Assembly: GCA_003665825.1 (NCBI GenBank)
Contig: QPFY01000014.1
Span: 248,001 to 312,000, forward strand
Origin: Microbotryum silenes-acaulis
Lineage: Eukaryota; Basidiomycota; Microbotryomycetes; Microbotryales; Microbotryaceae
Length of the DNA stretch: 64,000 nt
Direction: 5' to 3'
Positions 21,957 through 32,487 of the stretch are shown here, piece after piece. The stretch's first letter is position 1. Each line of letters opens with the position of its first letter. Both the position numbers and the translations under genes were made by a program. The notes under the pieces were generated by a model, which was not told the origin of the DNA, made no database searches, and saw only the letters and a list, made by a program, of their open reading frames with translations.

Positions 21957-24144
21957 TCAGCAACACCCCGGACAAAATCCTAAAGCATCATGCACCAACT
22001 TGTCGCAATCAAGGCAGAAATGGTTCTCGCACGTAGCGCACGAATACCGACCCAAAGGGGAGATGTCGACTGAGGTCAGGGACGATTTGATCGCTGTGGT
22101 TGAGAAGGGGTGTGAGCATGCTTTGCATGACAAGGGGTAGGATGAGGATGGTCTGAGAGGGAGAGGGGCACAGATGTTATTAGCGTGCGGCGCGTAGGGA
22201 GTTAGTAAGGCCTCGAGGTCACTCACTCGGATACGATCTCGTAGTTCGCCACCTGTCGCCATGTATCAAGCATCAGTACACGGTCGCATACCCACGGCAC
22301 ACAGAATCGAACCCACCGGGAACAAATGCCGATAACTCCTCGCCAGCTGCGGCGCATTCACGACCGTCAATCCACAGACCCTACACTCAGTCGGCACATC
22401 ACAAATACGACTCTTGCATCTCGGGCAATTATATCCCGAGTTCTTCAGTTTGAGGTGACAGGAGCATAACCCCGGATAGGGAGCTTGGATGAGTTGAGGG
22501 AACCCCATTTGCATCAGATCAGCGGACGAGCTGGGAGCTGATGCCGAAGGACCTCCGAGTACGTGTGATTTCGAAGGCGCGAGTGTTGCGGGGGGTGAGA
22601 CGAATTCAAAGAGCAGCTCGCGTAGGTAGAGATCGTCTCGAGCGACATTGTAGGTGCCTGTGGGGGGGATTATGTGCTCAGTCATATCAACTCTGTGCCG
22701 TGAGAGCCAGCTGACGGGCAAGCAGGACCCACCTTTGGTGCGGGTGGCGATATCGCGACAAATCTTCATTTCGGCCGCAAGGCCAATGATGTTGACACGG
22801 ATGCTGTGGAGCGGTGGGCGATTTGGTTCAATTTTCATGCAATCATACAGGAGTATATTGACCAGGTCCGCCGAACGCACCGATCCTTTTCGACGTCTTT
22901 GATCGTGGTGTGGATGTTGCCCGGATCGCAGGTGGTCAAGGACCCGAGGATGATGATGACTTCTCGAGATCCGTGCGGGGGTAGATGGCTAGGAGGAGGG
23001 AGATGAACCAGATTGATCAGGTTTTGATCAAAGGAACGACACGAACCCGGGGAATGCGTACCTCAATCCCGACTGTGCCATCTTGAGCACATTTTGCAGA
23101 CTCGGATCGCCGCGTGCTTCGAGCTTCTTTTTGTTCTGCAGGGCTTTCAGATGATCGACGGGGTTGCCTGAATGACGCGAAGGTGGAGATCAGCTCGAAT
23201 TTTCTTTCAAGGGGAAGAGATGATCTGCATGATCGGACCGACCTCCGAGGGGAGACAACCGTTCGGCTGCTCCGTCCCTGGTGACTAATACCGCCATCTG
23301 GGATATCGGGTTCTGATCAAAGAACTCTGAGATAAATTCCTGCCGAGATCAAGACAGGATCGAGTCAGTTACGGTTACCTTGATCCATCCAATCGTGGCT
23401 TCTTGGTCCGTTCAGAGCTGAGGACTGACCCTCGCGTATTGCAGCGCGAGATCGAGCCAGCTCGACTTGAACTCGCGTTCGAGCATGACCGCACTGAGAT
23501 CGATGACAAGGTACACATGCCGAATGATGCCCCTTTGGATCGATGCGGTATCCCTCAAGATCCTGTTCAAGTCCTTGTGATGATCAGCGCCTCCTCCCCA
23601 CTCGATCGACGACAAACCACCCCAACCCCCCCGGGTAAGGATGAACTGACCTCCTGTTCTTGGTACCCAACAAAGCCCCCGATACGGCACCTTCCAACGT
23701 CCCTCTCTCATCCTCCTGTACGTTATCCCAAGTATGTTCGAACTCCGCCTCCCAAGCCCTACCCTTGCCTTTCTTGTTCTTACGCTTCCCGGAGTTCCCT
23801 CCTCCTGCTCCAGCAGCACCAAGTGGATCGCCGATCCCCCCACCGACAATCTTGATCCCACCTTTGCTCGCTTCGACCAACGAACGATCGGTCTTGCTCA
23901 CCAACTTGCGCTTCCTCTTCCCCTTCCCCGTCCCAACCCACCCCGATCCGGAGCCAGGATCGAGCTCACTGTCGTCATCGTCATCGTCGGCTGCAACGAT
24001 CATGTGCTCGTCCTCGTCCTCGTCCTCGTCGTCCAGAAGAAGCGCATCATCGTCCGAGTCGTCATCGGGTCCGAACGCTCGGTCCTTGCCTTTGGAGAGC
24101 TTGCGCTTGCCGGAAGCAGCAGCAGCAGTCGTCGTCGTTGACAT
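21957..24144 (-). CDS. SSL1: TFIIH subunit SSL1 / p44
   Basis: Eight minus-strand exons (24144-23647, 23573-23430, 23339-23243, 23167-23062, 22988-22881, 22803-22733, 22657-22303, 22152-21957), 524 residues. SSL1/p44 activates the XPD/Rad3 helicase in TFIIH, used in transcription initiation and nucleotide excision repair. Support: long acidic/basic N-terminus (poly-Asp, KGKRKRK), [11 protein letters not shown], the vWA-like block [78 protein letters not shown], and two Cys-rich zinc modules ([22 protein letters not shown] and the C-terminal [18 protein letters not shown]...CPGCC). The exon 1 donor is uncertain: the best-looking GTCAGT at 23650 breaks the frame, whereas GTTCAT four bases on keeps it. 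Confidence 0.92.
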
Positions 24145-24593
24145 GCTCGATCGAGATCGTTTGGGAATGGTGCAGAGGCCAAGTTCCACCCGCGCGGCCC
24201 CCGCTAATGTTCGCCGTTCCCGGGGGGTCCGAAGCCACTCCGAAGCCCATCGTGTGGCACCCCGAGGCATTAGAGAACTCGTTCAAAGCAAGTGATTCGA
24301 CTGCCCGTTCTCTTTCTTCACTTTAGCCGAACAGATTACAGATCCACAACTTTCGTCACCTCTCATCTTCGGAGTGAGACTCCAGCCATGCAGGAGAGAA
24401 ATGCGTTGTGAGAACAATCAAGTTGGGATTGTTGTTTTTGCACAGCGTAACCCCGACCTGTACCATCGACTCGACAGAAAACTTCCCAAAACTCTTCCTA
24501 TCTGCCATCCTTCCTCTCTCCTGCTCTTCTACTGCTAAATCAAGCGAACCACAATGCGAACGAACGAACAAGCCAAGCGATCCAATGATGCGC
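24145..24593. other. SSL1 upstream region / RPL7 3' flank
   Basis: Promoter of SSL1 (minus strand) and 3' end of RPL7. No separate gene seen. Confidence 0.5.
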
Positions 24594-26408
24594 CTAGTTG
24601 GATGCACTACAAGTCAAAACGAAGAGACTGTGTCAGCTTCCCAATACGAATAATACAACACAGAGTCTTGAGTCTCTCCCCAAAAACTTACCGGACGAGG
24701 TCGTTGATAAAGTGTTCACGCTTGCCGGTCTCACCACCCTCGATGAAGGTCTTGAACTTTCGGGTTCGGTATCCGCCGAGCGCGTTGGACAATTTGAAGG
24801 GCCACAGCGCATTGCTGACCTGCTTGAACGCGGGGCCGCACGTAACGATCTCGTGGACGATGTCCTCGATCGTGAGGATGCCGTGCTTGCCAAGCGCCTG
24901 CTCGACGACCTGGTTCGAGGTGATGGGGATGCGCTGGCCGTTGATCTTGAGCGCACCTCGCTTGTAGATGACGGAACGCGCGGCCGAGAGCGAGAGCTCG
25001 CCGTAGGTGATGTAGGGCTCGACCATCAAGAGCATCTGCGACGTGGCCTTGGTGACACGGACAAAGACACCGTTGTTGATCTGCAAGAGGCGGAGCAATC
25101 GCATGATCTTCTTCGTCTTGGGCGCAAGGTTGTTGATACTGAGCGCAGGCGAGACGGCGAGCGACGCGGATCAGTACTTTGCTGCTACAATTCGCGGTCT
25201 CGTCATTTCCCCAACCAGCTACTCACCCCTTGATTCGCATGACGAAGTAGACCTTGGCCTCGGCGGGGACGTAGAAGTCGCCGGCGGCCTTGGCGGCGCG
25301 CTTGAGGCGGATCTCCTCACGCTCGGCCTTCTTGTACTCGTTGACGTACTGCTCGGCACGCTTGAAGGCGACCTGGCGCTTGGACCTCAAGTTCTGTATG
25401 GTGAAATGGGCAGAAGGACACGATTGCGCGGTCAGCAAAGGCCATCGTCCCTCGTCTGTCTGTGTAGACCGCCCCCCCCCCCCCCCCCCCCCCGGTCCAT
25501 AACGATGTCGTCCCGTAAGCCGAGCTAGAGTCGTTCGTCATCATTCTAGAAGTCTGGATGTCCAAGGATGGCGCCAGCTTCTCGACAACAGCGCCGTCTG
25601 TCTCCGCTGTACCTTGCCCAATTGCGGCGTCCCCTAGCCCCCGTTCCGCCGCCGCATCCTTCACCGCCCTCCTCCCACCAACCCGGAAGCCGGTCCTATT
25701 CCCAGTTCGATGTCGAAGTCAAAGTCGATTGTCCCTCCTCGTAATGGGGTGTGCGGAGCATAGGTGTAGGGTGTCTCACCTTGCGGGCCTCAAGAGCGGC
25801 GTTCTTCTTCTCCTCACGCGACTTCTCGGTCGACTTTCGCTTCTGTAAACGGGGTCAACCAAATTGATATCATCAGCACCATATCTTGTTCCAGGCAAGC
25901 GAAGGACTGCGTTGGGCGTTAGGCGTTGCGCGTTAGGCGTTGCGCGGAATGGGATCGAACCGGCCGGGCAAAAAAAGTGCGTGCCGCGCGTGCGCCGCAT
26001 CGAACCGACCCAACCATTCGCGGAGTGCTTGCTGGCTGGCCCAGGCTGAATGCCGCCCCTCGCCGGGCCCGCGAGTCGTAACAATGCACACACACACACA
26101 CGTACCTTGAGCAAAGTCTCGGGGACGAGGATGTCCTGCTTGGAAGGAACGGTCGTGCTACAACGGTGAACGAAGTTGACAAGGTCAGCACCTCATACTC
26201 GAACATTCGTGGTCCCGCAACTCGTTCGTCGACCGCCCGCCTTCGAGCCTGCGACGACGACCAACTGCTCGACGGCCGGGACCGACTGGGCGAAAAAGAA
26301 CGGGCTCGCTTCCATCCCAGGGCGCAGGTGTCGTCGTCTCGTGATACGTCCACGGCAGGTGGCGACAATGTCGTTCGGAGATGAAGGAAGCTAGTCTCAC
26401 CTAGACAT
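24594..26408 (-). CDS. RPL7: 60S ribosomal protein uL30 (RPL7)
   Basis: Six minus-strand exons (26408-26401, 26157-26106, 25842-25780, 25393-25227, 25138-24692, 24606-24594) give 249 residues, the usual size for eukaryotic uL30. It is a structural protein of the large ribosomal subunit. Family marks: VPETLLK, the basic helix [127 protein letters not shown]. The first exon is 8 nt (Met-Ser-...) and the last 13 nt (ending Ala-Ser-Asn-stop). Introns 1-3 are long for this genome (243, 263 and 386 nt), as is common in fungal ribosomal protein genes, and carry simple repeats. Confidence 0.95.
25472..25493. repeat. poly-C run inside RPL7 intron 3
   Basis: Twenty-two consecutive C on the plus strand, which is a G22 run in the RPL7 pre-mRNA. 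This can form G-quadruplex structure. Length may be affected by sequencing error. Confidence 0.9.
26086..26101. repeat. (CA)n microsatellite in RPL7 intron 2
   Basis: CACACACACACACACA next to the exon 2 donor; a second (CA)n lies at 26454-26469, just upstream of the RPL7 start. Confidence 0.9.
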
Positions 26409-26512
26409 CTTGGTCGAAGTGGGTTGAGGGGGTGAGGGAGGTCGGCAAGAGATTACACACACACACACAGACGGGCGCTCGCGAACCGCCACGGCAGGCC
26501 ACGGCTCGCCAC

Positions 26513-27010
26513 GGCACCCCCCGAGAGCCCAGCCTGACGAGGCCTGACGCGCGTAGCGCCCGGCTGGACAGGGCTGGACAAATTTTGGGCCTCAGATGGG
26601 CCAAAATCGCCAAGGCGCGTGGTCGGTGCGGGCGGGGTTTTTCTGTTCTTTTCTTTTTTTCTAACAGAGATCTCAATCACAAGCTAAATGAATTAAGGCT
26701 TCGTGTGGTCCAGCGCCCGATAAGGGTCGTCTCTTTGTAGACTAGCTGGAATTCAAATTATCATTCTCATTCACTGGAAAAGTCAGACGCGATGCATTTA
26801 AGCACACTGGCCTGGCTAGGCCAATGGTGTACGACTCGTCGATCCTGCAGCAGAACCAATCATATACCCACTAATTTCCCCTTGGGTGTTGCCACAAAGA
26901 TACGTAGGCCCGGGCCCCCCCGGCCCTCGTAGGCCGTATAGGTACCAATGGTCAAATTTGGGCCCATTTTAGCCACCGTCGGGTTGGTACGGCAGGGCTT
27001 GCGGACCGCG
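26513..27010. mobile_element. diverged, inverted relative of the 16-kb TIR transposon
   Basis: Left end (CACCCCCCGAGAGCCCAGCC at about 26514) resembles the terminal repeat of the 16068-17711 element. Inside, 26793-26825 (GATGCATTTAAGCACACTGG...) and 26847-26900 (CAGAACCAATCATATACCCA...CCCCTTGGGTG) match the reverse complement of 16680-16775 of that element with scattered differences. The right end is weak (GGCAGGGCTTGCGGACC near 27000). About 490 bp, so internally deleted or a shorter family member, lying roughly 100 bases upstream of RPL7. Confidence 0.6.
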
Positions 27011-28239
27011 CGCGAAACATTATCGAATTCACAACAACGGCTCTAATGGTTTGATTCTTGCGATAAGATCGAGCTGTCGCCTCGCCGACGGTCGACTCGA
27101 GCGGACCATTTCTGGCGGCACGGGCCGACAGGACTCGGATGATTTCTTCCAGGGGGCATGAACTCGGATCAATCGAAATGAGATGTGTCGATCAAGTTCA
27201 GGTCAAGGTCGAAAAAGCAGCTACGGGGTAAGCGGAACATCAGAATAGGCAGGGGGCGTGCCAGACTCGACGGCCGGCTGAAACACCAAGGCATCAAAAT
27301 CGCTTCGATTTACAAACATGTCTGGTACGAAGACTGCGGGGAAATTGCACAATGCTTGATCAAGATCTTGAAAACGGCATCCGAAGCACGCTCAGGTCAC
27401 GTTGTCGCGCCGGACGAAGATTACATGCCATTGCCCTCATCACTGCACATTACAGAGCCAAGGTCAGCCTCAATTTTCGTTGAGCGCTGACGATCCTCAC
27501 CACCGCGTTCGGTGTAACTCACATTTGACCGGAGACAGGAACTTTGTGACACTCACCCTTTGCCGCGAGTGCACCCTCCGCATCCGGGCGGTAAGTCGGG
27601 GTTCGGAAGCAGAAGTTCCAATGATTCGGCGTTCGGAAGCAGAAGTTCCAATGATTCGGTATGGATTGAGGTGGTGCGGAACCCAAAATCATCACCTCAT
27701 AACCGAACGAATACAGGTCGGGATTTTGGAAGCACCACTGCGTCTTTAGACGCTCCCATTACGACGCGGTGTTCAGTGTGTTGACCAGGACAGCCTAATG
27801 CGCGTCGGGATGCTTACTCGGGGTGAGAATCGTCTCCAACGTCTCGTGCGAGTGAAACATTTCGACGGTGCCGTGTGACTTGTGAGTAGGAGATGAGTGG
27901 GAAGAAGAAGAAAACCCAGAGAGATGCAGAATTGAGCTGGTCTTCGGGTCGTTCGGCCTCGGAAGCTTCTGGTGCGACCGGCGCCGGCTTCCGAAGGGGA
28001 AAGGAGCTTCATGATTTATGGGGCCGAAGCAATTGATGACGCAATACGCGGGAAAGGGTCGCATACAGCCTGCATCCAAAGCGTGAGTTCTTCTTCTCTT
28101 CTCTTCTTCTTGGTGCAGCAAATAAACCCTCTGTCTTGCATTATGCACTGCAATGCATAAAGCTCGGACCCCTCCGACTCGCGCAGAGAAGGTTTTTTTC
28201 AGCGAGTCAATAGCGACTTGAATTACATCCTTACATCCT
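27011..28239. other. intergenic, no supported gene
   Basis: A 101-codon plus-strand frame at 27185-27490 and other short frames are unrecognised and lack a homologous look. Contains a 30-bp tandem duplication (listed separately). Confidence 0.45.
27601..27660. repeat. 30-bp tandem duplication
   Basis: 27601-27630 and 27631-27660 are the same except for the last base (GTTCGGAAGCAGAAGTTCCA...). Confidence 0.95.
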
Positions 28240-29911
28240 TCACAGCTGCGTAACCTTAGTACCCATCTTGACGACCTCTCCCAACTTCCCAACAACAGTC
28301 CAAAGCCCCTCCACAACCCCTAATCCACTCTTGCCATCCGCCCTCCTCCTCGCCGTTGTTCGTCGGACCCAGGTGATGAATGCGAATGCCACGCAGACGG
28401 TCGATAACAGTCTTACAGGATCATGTCCTTTAAGACTCTCGAAAACGGCCGTTGAAACAGATCGATTCGAGGATAGGGCCGATGAGGAGGTGGTGGATGT
28501 TGAGGGTACGGCTTGGGAAAGGTACGAAGTGAGGGAGGAACGCATAGCTGCGAAACCCGTTTCCGAGGCGTGCGAGTCATGCGTGACGGACGATCTTGAC
28601 CCGTTCGAGTGCCTTCCATGTCCGTTATGACTCGATTTGGAGGACGAGCCGGGGGATCCATTCGAACTGAGATCGGAGGATGAATGCCTCTGCGCATGTG
28701 GCGGGGGCTTGGCCACTCCCTCATTCGTCACCGCACGAGCTTTACCCTTATCATTCGCCCTCGCTCGACGCTGTGCAGCTTTCTGTTGCTCCATCGCCAA
28801 AGCCGATGCAGCAGCGGCAGCTGCGACGGCCTCTTTTTGGGCGCGTATCCTCTGTTCCCGCGAGGCGGACTGTTCAATCTCTTCCCTTTGTAACGCCGCG
28901 AGTTGATGAAGCGCGGCCTAGAGAGCGTAGCGTTGATCATATCAGCACAAAACTCGGCGTGCATGCAATCGAACTCACGGCGCAACTCACATCAAGTCGA
29001 ACGTCGCCGATCCATCCTGCATTCTCGACGCTTTGCAAGCGAATGGAATCGCCCGCGGCTTCCCACTGTCCGAGCCTCGGGAGGACGTGTAAGCTCAGTA
29101 GATCGACGACCTTGAGCCAGCTGGCCAACAAGGCCCTCGTTGCATCCATGTGGGGATGCAGGATGCCCGAAGAGGACATGTTGTTGGGTGCGTGGGTGGT
29201 GTTATGGTGGCCATGCATGGACATGGACATGGACATGGACATGGTCTCGTCCAGCTGAAATTCAATGGCCCAATCGACCGATCGAGCAGCACCTTCGATG
29301 AGCGACTCGAGTTCTTCCGAGATGGAACCTAGATAAGCCTCGAGCGCTGCTCTTGCTTGTCGAGGTTGATCCAACTTCAGCGCTGCGAGGGCGAGTGCGA
29401 CGACGAGCGAAGGGTGTACGCAGGAGGCAAGTGAGGAAGCGTGGATGTTCGTCGAGGAGGAGCCGGTCGGGTCTTGGAGGATGAGACGGGACCACAGGGT
29501 CGGGATGAGGGCATCAAGGGGGAGGTCGATGTAATATTGGTGTGTTGGGTGGAGTGCACTGCTTGATGTTGCGGGTGTAGACAGAGGGTGGGATCGACAA
29601 GTCGCGAGGAAGGTGATCTCAAAGATGGTCAACTTGCGAGCCCATTCGACCTTGGGTGGGATCGTATTGGACTCGGCGAGGGTGTGCACCCAGTCTGAAG
29701 GTGGAGGTGCAGATGAGGCGGAGGCGGAGGCGGAGAGCACTTGCTGTGCCAAGTGGAGCGACTGGGAGGTGTGGACATAATCCCGGATCAAGAAGGCCGA
29801 CGTCGCGGCGCGGTAGTACGACTTGATCGACGCCGATGCAGCCGAGGAGGGCGATGCAGGACTGGGTGATTGAGATCGACTGGCGACTCGAGAACCGGTC
29901 ACAGTGGCCAT
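28240..29911 (-). CDS. Tail-anchored protein, possibly PEX26/PEX15-like
   Basis: Two minus-strand exons (29911-28991, 28917-28240) joined in phase 0 give 532 residues. The first 300 residues are helical with repeat-like character (IKSYYRAATSAFLIRDYVHT, VEWARKLTIFEITFLATC, LVVALALAALKLDQPRQARAALEAYL); then come a Lys/Glu/Ala coiled-coil-like stretch, a Ser-rich linker and a single hydrophobic segment near the C-terminus (LLSTVCVAFAFITWV) flanked by RRTTARRR. Helical N-terminus plus tail anchor is the architecture of the peroxisomal AAA-ATPase anchors PEX26/PEX15, but I rely on architecture, not on recognised motifs. The (GGACAT)n stretch at 29219-29243 encodes an (Met-Ser)n run followed by a His-rich segment. 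Confidence 0.6.
29219..29243. repeat. coding hexanucleotide repeat (GGACAT)n
   Basis: About four copies, in frame, encoding alternating Met and Ser on the minus strand. Confidence 0.9.
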
Positions 29912-30315
29912 GGTTGGGTTGGGTCCGATCCGCGCTTGAAACTTGTGTTTGATCGAAGGCTAGGCGGGGGGGCGACGGGGTGGGGGTGAACGGCACCGGA
30001 GCCGTGGAAGACGACCTCGGGCGCCCGGCCGATTCGACGACCGAATAGCCGGGGTCGGCGCGCACGGACCATCTCAGGCCAGCCCCTTTAAATTTACCGA
30101 GTAGCTTCAAGACCTCGAGTTAAATGCGTCGAAAAGGGCCAGATTTGATTCGATTGGATTTTTCCAGCGACTAGATTCATACCCGACGCCCACCTCTTAA
30201 CACTTTCGGAGTACTAAGTTCCGGTGCTACGATAGACGCGCCGAGGGCGGGTTCGCACTTGACTTTGTTCACGTCTAACGCGCGTGTGCGGGTGACATCT
30301 CGAACAACGGCAACC
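29912..30315. promoter_or_regulatory. divergent promoter region
   Basis: 404 bases between the start codons of the tail-anchored protein gene (minus) and the DUF1917 gene (plus). No specific motif recognised. Confidence 0.5.
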
Positions 30316-31747
30316 ATGGACAGCCGACCAGGTAAGTTACATGGCACTCTGCAGAGCCCGTTCTAGTCACTGATCCCTCACATTCTTAGCAACTGCAGAC
30401 ATGGTCAGTACAGGCCATATCATGACGAAGCCGAGCCTCCCCCCACACGGACAATGAGCGCCTCAACGCACGCGACTGACTCACAATCGTACATGATTCC
30501 TATCAGCTCGTCGGTCCAAAGACCGAGACCGATGAATTCCTCCAGAAAGCCAAACCCAGTGCCAACAACACGACGGGCCTTCCTTGGTACTGGTCAGTCC
30601 ACCGCGCTCACTCACCGAGTTGCAAGTCGAGTTGACATTTGATATTGTGTGTCGTGTTTGGCCCAGGGTCTGCATCCCTCGAAGCAAGGACGACAAGGAG
30701 GATGCACTCAAACCTTCCGAGGAACAGTCATTCGAGTCTCGAGTCGACTTTATGGAACAAGGTCAAGTCCTCGTCGACAAGTTGACCAAGGATTGCAAGC
30801 ACATCGCGGTCAGTACTAGTGCGCGGCGGACCGCGTTGGGCTTTCGGCGCGGTCACCTCACTGACAGACCCCTCGGAGTCATTCTTCAGGAGACTGCTCC
30901 TGTCAGAGGTAACAAGAAGACGGGTGTCAAATCACAAAAAGAGCGTCAGTCTTTCTCCCTGCCCTCTAGTTCCGTGGAGGTTGGCCCACTGGTATTTACG
31001 AAACCGAAACAAACCCTGCAGTCCGAGAAATCGAACACGCCAACTTCAACGACCAAGTCGCCGCGCTCGCCAAGAAGTACAATGTCTTGACGGGTAAATG
31101 GCTCTTGTACCCTACGGCCGACAACGTCGATGCGATTTGGGCCAAGGTCGTCAATGCGATCGCGAAACCGGATGGAGCCTTGGCCAAGACGGGGGTCGTG
31201 CATACCGCCAAAGTATCGACGCACGCTGAGGAGGGGCAGTCAGTATTCTTTGTCCTAGTCTTTCTCACCCTTTCCGAGGCTGATGTGATAGTCTCCCGCG
31301 TTGACATGATAGAGGCTACGTGATCTGCATCTACTGTGACGATTCATGGGACCGCGATGGGGTCGGCAAAGCGTTCAAGTGCCTCGTCCGAGAACTCGGT
31401 CTCGTTTCGAGCGCTTACAAAAGTGACGCCAATGTGGGTCCCTGGTACTATGTCAAATAGGAATTGGAGTACTACGTGCTGATGTCCACTTTGATTGTGA
31501 ACCGATTTCGCAGACGCTCCTCGGCATCGATTCCAAGCATAGTTCGGGGATTCGCTCGTCCCTCTACGGCAAGACGGATTTCATGACTAAGGACGAGATT
31601 GAGCAGGCGATCGAGAAGAGGAAGGCTGAACTGGAAGCTCCGGTGAAGGTGCCGAAGAAATTGGAGAAGGAAGAGGAAGAGGATGGGTTCGTGACGGATG
31701 AGGATTCGGATGAGGAAGCGCCCAAGGCGAAGAAGCAGAAGGTGTGA
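30316..31747 (+). CDS. DUF1917 / BLES03-like protein
   Basis: Eight exons (30316-30331, 30390-30403, 30507-30592, 30667-30808, 30890-30908, 30980-31238, 31313-31433, 31514-31747) give 296 residues; phases agree throughout. The fold resembles the human C11orf68/BLES03 family, whose function is not established. Signature blocks: LPWYWVC, TGKWLLYPTADNVDAIWAKVV, GYVICIYCDDSWDRDGV, and GIDSKHSSGIRSSLYGK. The C-terminus is charged (KKLEKEEEEDGF, DEDSDEEAPKAKKQKV) and may be a nuclear localisation signal. Exons 1, 2 and 5 are 16, 14 and 19 nt, very small. Exon 6's start (after CCGTGGAG) was chosen because the more obvious CTCTAG acceptor breaks the frame. Confidence 0.8.
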
Positions 31748-32487
31748 GAATGGAGGTCTTGAGCGCGAGATTCCCTAGGTCTCGCTCGATACAGCAGATT
31801 CAGATCGAGTTAGTGTTTTCGTTTTCGTTTTCGTCTTTTTACGTGTATACCCTCCGCAACTTGCATCCTACGTCCGTCTAGTGCAATCAGCAATTTCACC
31901 GGACCCATTTCGGCAGCGGGAGAATCGACTTTGCGCGCTTGGGCTGAGCTCATCCTACAGCTCACCTCTCACCTCGCTTCGCAACGGCGGCTCGGCCAGG
32001 CTCGGCCGGGCGTGTGCTTCAACTGGTGAAATTCGCCCCCTTAGGCGCCTACTACCTCTTACCTCTCTCTCTCTCTCTCTCTCTCCCGCCCTTCGTTGAA
32101 CCCAAACCCCCAAGAGGTGTTCCTACCTCTGGGTCGATAGTCATCATTACGTCCCTACTGTGGTGGTCGTCGTCGTGGGCCGTAGTCGCCAGTGGAAGCA
32201 GTGTTCGTTGCTCATTCAGTACCGCTTCGTCGCTCGTGCTCGCTCGTCAACGATCGGCATCGACACCGGTGCTCTTGTCGACGCCTACACGCGGACTGGG
32301 CAAGCACTTGCGGTTGGTTACAGCCCAAAAAGAGCTCAGACAGAACACGGAGAAACCCTCAGCCACTTTCATCGACAAGTTGAAGGCCGTATTCGGCCCT
32401 GTCACGGTGACTTCTCCAGTCGGTGACCATCCAAGCACCCATTCGCGATCCACCGTCAAAGTCGATTCTGAAGAGACCCGACTCAAC
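31748..32487. other. intergenic with (TC)n repeat
   Basis: Contains a GTTTTC repeat near 31815 and a (TC)n run at 32062-32086. A plus-strand open frame covers 32014 onward without an ATG; it is probably the 5' leader of the next gene. Confidence 0.5.

Noticed and set aside
25394..26105. Possible intronic C/D-box snoRNA in RPL7 introns
   Set aside because: C-box-like TGATGA strings occur, but I found no properly spaced D box with a terminal stem, so no snoRNA is claimed.
27185..27490. 101-codon plus-strand frame
   Set aside because: No recognisable motif, no splice partners, flanked by repeats; cannot be told from chance.
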